From: Syntrophaceae bacterium
GTDB lineage: Bacteria; Desulfobacterota; SM23-61
Length of the DNA stretch: 6,175 nt
Assembly (NCBI GenBank): GCA_003154025.1
Contig: PMCE01000188.1
Coordinates: 1 to 6,175 of the forward strand
Direction: 5' to 3'
Shown here: positions 1-5,155 of the stretch, piece by piece
How positions within the stretch are numbered: the first letter of the stretch is position 1
Layout of the letters: the number at the start of each line of letters is the position of its first letter
Program-made: the position numbers and the translations under genes
Notes under the pieces: generated by a model
What the model was told of the DNA's origin: nothing
Seen by the model: the letters and a program-made list of their open reading frames with translations, nothing else
Database searches by the model: none

Positions 1-263
1 CCGCAACCGTGTTGGACATCGTGGTCAGGCGGGCCTGCGGCAGAGGCGAGCCGATCGCTGCCTCGCCGCGATGCAGGGCACGAACGAGGCGGTAAACGAT
101 GGGGTCTGGCGGCGCAGGGCGGCCCGGCGCTAAACTCCACGAACTCACAGAAGAAACGGGCAGGTCTGGTCGAGGATCATTGCCCGCAGGAATCGGCCAT
201 GGCCGTAAAAATGGATGTTTCGCGAGGATGGGGTCGATTTCATTATTGGGGGGCTATGGGGTT
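1..263. other. Region downstream of livF with no supportable gene
   Basis: This stretch follows the livF stop codon. No strong hairpin followed by a T-run is visible, so no intrinsic terminator can be called for the operon. The first ~130 bases are about 73% G+C by hand count, above the rest of the window, and several frames are open there. One minus-strand frame reads from a GTG at 146-148 to the left edge with plausible composition (it contains IVYRLVRALHRGEAAIGSPL), but it has no ribosome site. A 32-residue minus-strand ORF (145-243, ATG to TGA) also lacks one. A plus-strand gene ending at the TAA at 131-133, or at the TAA at 93-95, is equally possible. I recognise none of these and treat the region as unresolved; a gene end or start from outside the window may lie in it. 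Confidence 0.5.
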
Positions 264-962
264 TTATATCAGCAGATATTTCTTCCTGACCTCTTCGTTC
301 TCCCGCAGCTCTTCGATGCTTCCCTCGTAGCGGATCTGGCCGTTGTCGATGATGTAACTTCGATCGCTCAGCCGCAGGGCGGATTTCACGTTCTGCTCGG
401 CCAGCAGGACGGTCAAGCCCGCGTCCCTCAGCCTTTTGATCTGCCCTTCCAGCGAGCGGACCAGCGCCGGGGCCAGTCCTTCCGTGGGCTCATCCAGGAG
501 GAGAAGCTCGGGGTTGCCCATGAGAGCCCGGGCGATGGCCAGCATCTTCTGTTCGCCCCCGCTGAGACATCCTCCCTTGCGGGATTCGATTCCTTGCAGG
601 GCGGGAAAGAGTTCGAATATTTTTTCTTTCCCCCATCTACCCCCGGTGCTGCCCCTCCTCTCGCCGATCTCCAGGTTTTCCCCCACGCTTAGATCGGCAA
701 AGATCCGGCGGTCATCCGGGACATAGCTGATCCCCTTGCGGGTGAGCAGATACGGTTCCATCCCGGTCACCTCTTCTCCCATGAAGCGGATGCTCCCTTC
801 CCGGGGCGGGTTCAAGCCGATAATGGACCTCAGGGTGGTCGTCTTTCCGGCTCCGTTTCTCCCGAGAAGGCAGACGATCACCCGGGAGTCCACCTTCAGG
901 GAGACTCCGAAGAGAATGTGGCTCAGCCCGTAAAAGGTATGGATCGACTCAACCTCCAGCAT
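264..962 (-). CDS. livF: Branched-chain amino acid type ABC transporter ATP-binding protein LivF
   Basis: This is one of the two cytoplasmic ATPases that power uptake through the LivHM permeases. The protein is 232 residues, usual for LivF. Visible motifs are Walker A GRNGAGKT (34-41), the YVPDDRRIF segment at the Q-loop (80-88, with Asp83 where most ABC ATPases have Gln), signature LSGGEQ (133-138), Walker B LLLLDE (153-158) and the switch segment LLAEQN (186-191), where Gln190 stands in place of the usual His. Acidic Q-loop and EQN switch variants are typical of LivF, and they separate it from the neighbouring LivG, which keeps Gln and His. The ATG at 962 is chosen because GGAGG lies 6 bases upstream and MLEVESIHTFYG matches the family N-terminus. 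An in-frame ATG at 1010 would add 16 residues (MRDTESGTGSLPRRRV) but has poor ribosome-site spacing. It is the last gene of the operon in view. The family call is firm; the transported substrate is not known. Confidence 0.95.
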   Translation of the reverse strand: MLEVESIHTFYGLSHILFGVSLKVDSRVIVCLLGRNGAGKTTTLRSIIGLNPPREGSIRFMGEEVTGMEPYLLTRKGISYVPDDRRIFADLSVGENLEIGERRGSTGGRWGKEKIFELFPALQGIESRKGGCLSGGEQKMLAIARALMGNPELLLLDEPTEGLAPALVRSLEGQIKRLRDAGLTVLLAEQNVKSALRLSDRSYIIDNGQIRYEGSIEELRENEEVRKKYLLI

Positions 963-964
963 TA

Positions 965-973
965 CTCTCCTCC
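965..973 (-). promoter_or_regulatory. Ribosome binding site that decides the livF start
   Basis: On the minus strand the bases read GGAGGAGAG, with GGAGG at 969-973 and 6 bases before the ATG at 960-962. This supports the shorter livF start over the in-frame ATG at 1010, whose only purine-rich stretch directly abuts the start codon. Confidence 0.85.
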
Positions 974-1020
974 GAGGCAGGCTGCCCGTACCCGATTCCG
1001 TATCCCGCATTCCCTCTGCA

Positions 1021-1755
1021 TCACTCTCCCCCCAGGTAGGCAGACTGAACTTCGGGATGATTCCGCACCTCTTCCGGGGCTCCCTGAATCAGGGTCCGCC
1101 CCTGGTGCATGACCATGATGCTCTGGGAAATGGAGAAGACGATGTCCATGTCGTGCTCGCAGAAGAGGATGGTCAGGCCCCGGGTGCGGGCCAGCCGTTT
1201 GATGAGCTCGATATTGGTGAAAGTCTCCTCCGGAGACATGCCGGCGGTCGGTTCGTCCAGGATGAGCAGCTCCGGCTCGTTCCCCAGGGCGATGGCCATC
1301 TCCAGGATCTTCTGGTCTCCGTGAGAGAGGGAGCCCACGATGTGGTCCTCCTTGCCGGCCAGCCCTACGCTCTCCAGAAGACTCCGGGTCTCCACCACGG
1401 CCAGACTTTGAGCGGGCCGCAGGAGTACGTTGCTCTTTTGCTGATGGGAGAGGACCGCCACCTGAACGTTCTCGAATGCCGTCAGACGGGGAAAGACGTT
1501 GACGATCTGGAAGGACCGGCTGATCCCGCGTCTGCAGATCTCGAAGGGAGGCAGCCCGCTGATATCCTCCCCTTTAAACAACACTTTCCCCCGGTCCCGC
1601 TGGAGAATGCCGGTGATGAGATTGAACAGGGTAGTCTTGCCGGCCCCGTTGGGGCCGATGACCGCCACGATCTCCCCTTTTTGAACCCGGAGGTGGGCCT
1701 CGTTCACGGCCAGAAAATCATCAAAGCTCTTCACCACACCTTGGACTTCCAACAT
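1021..1755 (-). CDS. livG: Branched-chain amino acid type ABC transporter ATP-binding protein LivG
   Basis: This is the second ATPase of the Liv-type importer and probably forms a heterodimer with LivF on the cytoplasmic face of LivHM. The product is 244 residues. Motifs are Walker A GPNGAGKT (34-41), Q-loop Gln83 in SRSFQIVNVF (79-88), signature LSHGDQ (143-148), Walker B LLILDE (163-168) and switch His201 in CEHDM (199-203). LTGLP-like SGLPPFEICRRGISRSFQ and the ILDEPTAGMSPEET stretch are LivG hallmarks. All catalytic residues are intact, so this half should be a fully competent ATPase site. The start ATG directly abuts the livM stop (TAAATG on the minus strand), with a G-rich AGGGGG stretch about 8 bases upstream inside livM, so translation is probably coupled to livM. 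The stop TGA is 58 bases before the livF start. Confidence 0.96.
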   Translation of the reverse strand: MLEVQGVVKSFDDFLAVNEAHLRVQKGEIVAVIGPNGAGKTTLFNLITGILQRDRGKVLFKGEDISGLPPFEICRRGISRSFQIVNVFPRLTAFENVQVAVLSHQQKSNVLLRPAQSLAVVETRSLLESVGLAGKEDHIVGSLSHGDQKILEMAIALGNEPELLILDEPTAGMSPEETFTNIELIKRLARTRGLTILFCEHDMDIVFSISQSIMVMHQGRTLIQGAPEEVRNHPEVQSAYLGGE

Positions 1756-2712
1756 TTACGCGGCCCCCTTTTCGCTCCTTTTCTTGCCCCGGAATTTTTC
1801 CGCCAAATACCCCATGACGCCTTCGGGCAGGAAGAAGATGAGCAGGATCAGGATCATTCCCAGGATCAGGGTCCAATACTCGGTGTATTTCCCCACAAAG
1901 GTGCGCAAGGCTATGGTGATAGCCGCGCCCATGACCGGCCCGGCGAAGGTAAACCAGCCGCCCAGGAGGCACATGATGAAGATTTCCAGCGAAAGAGTCC
2001 AGAAGAGAAGGTCGGGGAAGACCGAGCGTTCCAGGACGACGAAGAGGACCCCGGCGACCCCGGCGAAGAAGGTGCCGATAACAATGGCCCGGAGCTGGTG
2101 GCGGCGCACGTTGATTCCCACGGCCTCGCACCGTTGGGGGTTATCCCGGATGGCCTGCAGCGCGCTGCCGAACGGGGACTTCAAGATCAGATAAAGGAGC
2201 AGGAGAGAGATGACCAGGACGATCAGGATGAAGTAATAGGACTGGTTCAGGGAAGAGAGAAATGCCGGCATGGGGATGCCGTGGATGCCGTCATCGCCCC
2301 CGGTGAATTTGTACCACCGGTAGACGACCGCCCAGATGAGCGATCCCAGGGAGATCTGGAGCATGCCGAAGTAGAGCCGCGTCAGCCGGACGCAGAACCA
2401 GCCGATGATCAGCCCGAACAGGGCGGCGACGATCGGCCCGACCACAAACCCCGCCCACATGGGCAGGGAGGTTTTGGTCAGGAGGAGGGCGATCGTGTAA
2501 GCCCCCACCCCGTAAAAGGCGGCATGGTGGAACTGATACATCCCGCCATGGCCTACCAGGAGATTCAGGCTCATGGCCAGGAGAGAGGTGACGTAGATCA
2601 GGCCCAGAACATAGACGAAAAAGCGGGGCACCAAGGGGGGCACCAAGAGCAGGATGATGAACAGGAGGAAGGTGAACCCCGCCCCTTTGGAACCCAGGAT
2701 TTTTTTCAGCAA
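1756..2712 (-). CDS. livM: Branched-chain amino acid type ABC transporter permease LivM
   Basis: This inner-membrane permease would form the translocation path together with LivH. It has 318 residues and about nine hydrophobic segments, roughly at 12-29, 33-53, 66-80, 85-107, 113-132, 159-177, 206-227, 238-268 and 280-297. Family marks are SLNLLVGHGGMYQFHHAAF (48-66), the TGGDDGIHGIP segment (137-147) and the ATPase-coupling loop from SPFGSALQAIRDNPQRCEA (179-197) through VGINVRR (198-204). A basic cytoplasmic tail, EKFRGKKRSEKGAA, closes the protein. The start is TTG at 2710-2712: MLKKILG fits the family, no ATG lies nearby, and AGGAAGG (2717-2723) lies 4 bases upstream. The gap after the livH stop is only 13 bases, so the ribosome site sits right behind the livH stop codon. 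The 3' end abuts livG with no spacer. Confidence 0.95.
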   Translation of the reverse strand: MLKKILGSKGAGFTFLLFIILLLVPPLVPRFFVYVLGLIYVTSLLAMSLNLLVGHGGMYQFHHAAFYGVGAYTIALLLTKTSLPMWAGFVVGPIVAALFGLIIGWFCVRLTRLYFGMLQISLGSLIWAVVYRWYKFTGGDDGIHGIPMPAFLSSLNQSYYFILIVLVISLLLLYLILKSPFGSALQAIRDNPQRCEAVGINVRRHQLRAIVIGTFFAGVAGVLFVVLERSVFPDLLFWTLSLEIFIMCLLGGWFTFAGPVMGAAITIALRTFVGKYTEYWTLILGMILILLIFFLPEGVMGYLAEKFRGKKRSEKGAA

Positions 2713-2716
2713 CTGC

Positions 2717-2723
2717 CCTTCCT
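2717..2723 (-). promoter_or_regulatory. Ribosome binding site for the TTG start of livM
   Basis: The minus strand reads AGGAAGG (within GAGGAAGG) 4 bases before TTG at 2710-2712 and just after the livH stop (2726-2728). It is the main support for a TTG start at this position. Confidence 0.7.
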
Positions 2724-2725
2724 CT

Positions 2726-3619
2726 CTACCACACAGATTTCAGGAGCCCCTTGGGGCGCAACAGCAGAACGATCACCACCGCGACGTAGGGAAAGACGAT
2801 GGCAAACTGGGGAACGACCAGCACGCCCAGCGACTGAGTCACCCCGAAGATGAGCGAGCCGACCAGTGCTCCCCACATATTGCCGAGGCCGCCGATGGTC
2901 ACGATGAGGAAGGCCTCGATGATCAGCGTATGGTCCATGCCCAGGGTGATGCTAACCGTGGGGGCCACCAGAGCCCCCCCCAGTCCGGCGAGACAACAGC
3001 CGATCACGAAAGCGAGGGCGAAAACCCAGCTCACGTTGATTCCCAGGAGCCCCACCATGTCCCGGTCCACGGCCGCGGCCCGGGAGATCTTCCCGAGCTT
3101 GGTCCGGTTCACGAACAGCCAGAGAACGACGGCCACCAGGAGCCCGACGAAGATCAGGAAGAGGTTGTAGCGGGGGAAGGACGCACCCAGGATGGAGACC
3201 GATCCCTTGAGCACCTCCGGCGTGGAAACGGAACGGTACTCGGCCCCCCACACGATCTTGGTCAGGTCCCCCAGGATGAGGGCCAGGGCGAAGGTGAAGA
3301 GGAGCAGCATCAGGTGTTCCCGCTGGTACAGGTGGCAGAAGAGGGCCCTCTCGGCGATCAGGCTGATGGCGGCGACGACCAGGGGAGCGAGCACAAGCGC
3401 CAGCCAGAAACCGGCGGCCCCCCCGAAAAATTTCGAGAGGCCGAAGGTCGCAAAGGCGCCGATCATGTACAGGGACCCGTGGGCGATGTTGGGAACCCGG
3501 AGCACGCCCAGGACGAAGCTCAGCCCGGAGCAGACGGTGAACAAAATCATGGCCCGGCTGAGGCCGACCAGCAACTGGGAAAGGACCTCAGCCGGGCCGA
3601 TACTGGGTAGGAAACCCAC
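2726..3619 (-). CDS. livH: Branched-chain amino acid type ABC transporter permease LivH
   Basis: This is the partner permease of LivM in the inner membrane. It has 297 residues and about eight hydrophobic segments, roughly at 13-42, 44-61, 70-91, 104-121, 152-170, 196-222, 230-262 and 268-287. Family marks are the N-terminal LSFVLGVLRVPNIAHGSLYM (33-52), the cytoplasmic coupling loop from TKLGKISRAAAVDRDMVGLL (173-192) followed by GINVSWVF, the IGGLGNMWGALVG segment (242-254), and the C-terminal LLLRPKGLL (285-293), typical of LivH. The start is GTG at 3617-3619 with AGGAGA 8 bases upstream; the next in-frame ATG (Met24) would cut into the first membrane segment. It is the first gene after the SBP pair and is separated from the nearer SBP by about 150 bases containing a palindromic repeat. 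It ends 13 bases before livM. Confidence 0.95.
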   Translation of the reverse strand: MGFLPSIGPAEVLSQLLVGLSRAMILFTVCSGLSFVLGVLRVPNIAHGSLYMIGAFATFGLSKFFGGAAGFWLALVLAPLVVAAISLIAERALFCHLYQREHLMLLLFTFALALILGDLTKIVWGAEYRSVSTPEVLKGSVSILGASFPRYNLFLIFVGLLVAVVLWLFVNRTKLGKISRAAAVDRDMVGLLGINVSWVFALAFVIGCCLAGLGGALVAPTVSITLGMDHTLIIEAFLIVTIGGLGNMWGALVGSLIFGVTQSLGVLVVPQFAIVFPYVAVVIVLLLRPKGLLKSVW

Positions 3620-3627
3620 CTTTCAAA

Positions 3628-3633
3628 TCTCCT
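3628..3633 (-). promoter_or_regulatory. Ribosome binding site for the GTG start of livH
   Basis: The minus strand reads AGGAGA, 8 bases before GTG at 3617-3619. It fixes the start of livH upstream of its first membrane segment. Confidence 0.7.
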
Positions 3634-3653
3634 AATGGCACATAGGAAGAAGC

Positions 3654-3669
3654 TGGTCCCGCAGGACCA
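3654..3669 (-). promoter_or_regulatory. Small hairpin in the livH leader
   Basis: A perfect 6-bp inverted repeat encloses a 4-base loop: TGGTCC, loop TGCG, GGACCA on the minus strand. It lies 34 bases before the livH start codon. The bases after it (AGCTTCTTCC) are not a T-run, so it does not look like a normal intrinsic terminator. It could be a leader structure or a chance palindrome. Confidence 0.35.
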
Positions 3670-3680
3670 AATGGCCAAGT

Positions 3681-3755
3681 AGTGATTAGTGTCAGTGTCA
3701 GTGATTAGTAAAAAAAGAATTTAGCCACTGACACGAAACACTGACACTGTCACTG
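3681..3755. repeat. Palindromic element with 6-7 bp repeat words after the complete SBP gene
   Basis: The left arm has a 10-bp direct repeat AGTGATTAGT (3681-3690 and 3700-3709) flanking two overlapping copies of GTGTCAGTG (3689-3697 and 3695-3703). The right arm has two copies of the exact reverse complement, CACTGACAC (3726-3734 and 3739-3747), followed by TGTCACTG. The outer ends match as an inverted repeat apart from a small indel (TT against C). A run of seven A lies between the arms at 3710-3716. It begins about 16 bases after the SBP stop codon on the transcribed strand. No coding potential is seen. The fold could stabilise the SBP mRNA end or lower read-through into livH; it could also be a REP- or MITE-like genomic repeat. 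Confidence 0.75.
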
Positions 3756-3770
3756 TTTGCCTTTGCGGGA

Positions 3771-4991
3771 CTATTTCCCTCCCCTGGCCTTTTTGATCTC
3801 CTCGATGGAAGGCATGACATCTTTGGCCGGAATGGTGATGATGTCGCTGGCGATCAGGAAGGGATATTCAGGCGACTTCTTGGTCACCCCCATGAACATG
3901 GGCAGCATGGCCTGATGGTCGAAAGCCCGCATCTCCACCTCGCCCACCGGGGTGTCGACCTTCATCCCCTCCAGGGCATCGATCAGCTTCTCCGGGTCCA
4001 TCTTCCCGGCTTTGGCCAGCCCCTGGATGATAAAGTGGGCGGTGATGTAGCCATAGAGGGCTCCCACCTTGGGTTCCCTTTTATAGGCATCCTTGAAGGC
4101 CTTTACGAAAGCCTTGTTCTTGGGGTTGTCGGGATAATAAAAGTGGTAATTCGAGGTGCCGATGATCTTCTCCGGAGCATCGAGGCCGAGGGGAGCCAGC
4201 GTGCTGAGTTCCGTCGCCGTGTGGAGGAACATGGGGATCTTCTCGGCGAAGCCGGTGGCCTTGGCCGCTTTCATGACGTTTACCATGCTGGCGCCGCCGG
4301 TGGCAAAGATGACCGCATCGGGTTTCGCCGCGGTGATGGCCGTCAGGTAAGGGGTCAACTCGGGCTCTCCCACTTTCCACCAGGACTGTCCGAGCAATTC
4401 CACATTGGGCTTGATTTTCTTGAGGTGCCCCCATACTCCATCGGCCAGGGCATGACCGTATTCATAGTCGTCGCCGGCGATCCAGTATTTCACGAAGGGT
4501 CTCTTGGCCAGGCCCACGGCAGCCGCTTTTCCGATCATGGCCGTATTCTCGGTGATGGAGAAAACGTACCGATGCCCCTTCTCTCCCGTCACTTTTTCAC
4601 TTTTGGAAAAAGTCACCAGGAAGGGAATCTTCTCCGTTTTACAGTACTCGGAAACCGCCAGACCCCCGGCGCTGTTGATCGTTCCCATGAGGATATCGAC
4701 TTTCTCATTCATGACCAGCTCTTTGGCCATGCTGAGGGCGAGGTCCACTTTGAATTTATCATCCCGGGTGGTGAATTCGATCTTTCGCCCCACCACGCCC
4801 CCTTTGGCGTTGACTTCATCGATGGCCAGCTTGAAAGCATCCCGCACATCGTAAGTGTAGGTTGTGGGAGGCCCCGTATACGTATCGACGATTCCCACCT
4901 TAATCGGGCCCTGAGCCGCAGATGTCCCGGGGGAGAAAAGGAGCGAAAGAGCGCAAACTCCGGTGAATAGGGTGATGGTGATCCGTTTCAT
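3771..4991 (-). CDS. Periplasmic substrate-binding protein of a Liv-type ABC importer (complete copy)
   Basis: This exported receptor would bind the substrate and deliver it to LivHM. It has 406 residues and is a type I periplasmic binding protein (LivK/Peripl_BP_6-like). The N-terminus MKRITITLF plus a hydrophobic stretch to about residue 20 is a Sec signal peptide, with likely cleavage after TSA (about residue 25) and no lipobox. The mature start IKVGIVDTYTGPP is the usual first strand of the fold. Other marks are LMGTINSAGGLAVSE (101-115), the loop VTFSKSEK (126-133), GDDYEYGHA, GQSWWKVGEPE (201-211), DAVIFATGGASM and the C-terminal domain with NYHFYYPDNP. By analogy with E. coli LIVBP, Ser107 and the 127-131 loop should touch the ligand. 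The ATG at 4991 follows a near-ideal AAGGAGGT; a TTG extension to 5048 would read through the repeat element and is rejected. The ligand cannot be assigned. It is about 66% identical to the upstream SBP. Confidence 0.95.
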   Translation of the reverse strand: MKRITITLFTGVCALSLLFSPGTSAAQGPIKVGIVDTYTGPPTTYTYDVRDAFKLAIDEVNAKGGVVGRKIEFTTRDDKFKVDLALSMAKELVMNEKVDILMGTINSAGGLAVSEYCKTEKIPFLVTFSKSEKVTGEKGHRYVFSITENTAMIGKAAAVGLAKRPFVKYWIAGDDYEYGHALADGVWGHLKKIKPNVELLGQSWWKVGEPELTPYLTAITAAKPDAVIFATGGASMVNVMKAAKATGFAEKIPMFLHTATELSTLAPLGLDAPEKIIGTSNYHFYYPDNPKNKAFVKAFKDAYKREPKVGALYGYITAHFIIQGLAKAGKMDPEKLIDALEGMKVDTPVGEVEMRAFDHQAMLPMFMGVTKKSPEYPFLIASDIITIPAKDVMPSIEEIKKARGGK

Positions 4992-4998
4992 TTTTCCG

Positions 4999-5006
4999 AC
5001 CTCCTT
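4999..5006 (-). promoter_or_regulatory. Near-ideal ribosome binding site of the complete SBP gene
   Basis: The minus strand reads AAGGAGGT, 7 bases before ATG at 4989-4991. It is the strongest ribosome site in the window, which fits the high amounts of SBP needed relative to permease, and it excludes the longer TTG-started reading frame. Confidence 0.9.
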
Positions 5007-5017
5007 ATGGGATAAAG

Positions 5018-5152
5018 ACAGGTTCAAGGAACAAGGCTCAAGGCTCAAAGAAAACCCTTATTTCCCCTATTTCGCGCTCCTTGGTTGTGCCTTGCATAGG
5101 AATTGGTCTTTTCCCCGTTCCTTGATCCTTGCACCTTGCGCCTTGAACCTGT
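5018..5152. repeat. Palindromic element with inverted arrays of GGNNCAA heptads between the two SBP genes
   Basis: The ends form a perfect 12-bp inverted repeat: ACAGGTTCAAGG at 5018-5029 and CCTTGAACCTGT at 5141-5152. Inside, the left arm (5021-5048) is four tandem heptads GGNNCAA with NN = TT, AA, CT, CT. The right arm (5122-5149), read on the minus strand, is again four GGNNCAA heptads with NN = TT, CG, TG, AT, followed by a degenerate fifth. The arms match at about 23 of 28 positions. At least one more unit (TTGTGCC on the plus strand, 5085-5091) lies in the ~73-base centre. The element starts only 3 bases after the stop codon of the upstream SBP gene and ends about 11 bases before the ribosome site of the next. 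No ORF or T-run terminator was seen. It may be a mobile palindrome or an mRNA-stabilising structure. Confidence 0.8.
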
Positions 5153-5155
5153 TTC

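Noticed and set aside
145..243. Minus-strand ORF of 32 codons (ATG to TGA) just downstream of livF
   Set aside because: No ribosome site is present and no family is recognised; an ORF of this length is expected by chance.
963..1010. Alternative upstream ATG for livF adding 16 residues
   Set aside because: The purine-rich stretch abuts this ATG, the added residues do not fit the family, and the ATG at 962 has GGAGG at good spacing.
1057..2853. Long plus-strand open frame of 598 codons antisense to livG and livM
   Set aside because: It mirrors two strongly supported transporter genes. Its composition (long runs rich in Asp, Glu, Gln, His, Pro) is what the reverse strand of GC-rich hydrophobic permease codons gives, and no family motif or ribosome site supports it.
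2654..3610. Plus-strand open frame of 318 codons antisense to livH
   Set aside because: Same type of shadow: it is opposite a well-supported permease, rich in Glu, Asp, Gln, Gly and Pro, with no recognisable domain.
3681..3755. CRISPR array
   Set aside because: The repeats are 6-10 bp, inverted, and have no regular spacers of 25-40 bp.
3689..3755. Classical intrinsic terminator of the SBP gene
   Set aside because: The seven-base A/T run lies between the arms rather than after the distal arm, so the standard hairpin plus T-run order is not met; attenuation by the structure is still possible.
3915..4970. Plus-strand open frame of 351 codons antisense to the complete SBP gene
   Set aside because: The SBP on the other strand has a signal peptide, a strong ribosome site and a close paralogue. 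A similar shadow (5300-5809) occurs opposite the paralogue, as expected from conserved codons.
4992..5048. Upstream TTG extension of the complete SBP (19 extra residues)
   Set aside because: It would translate through the heptad repeat arm and the ribosome site, and place extra residues before a normal signal peptide.
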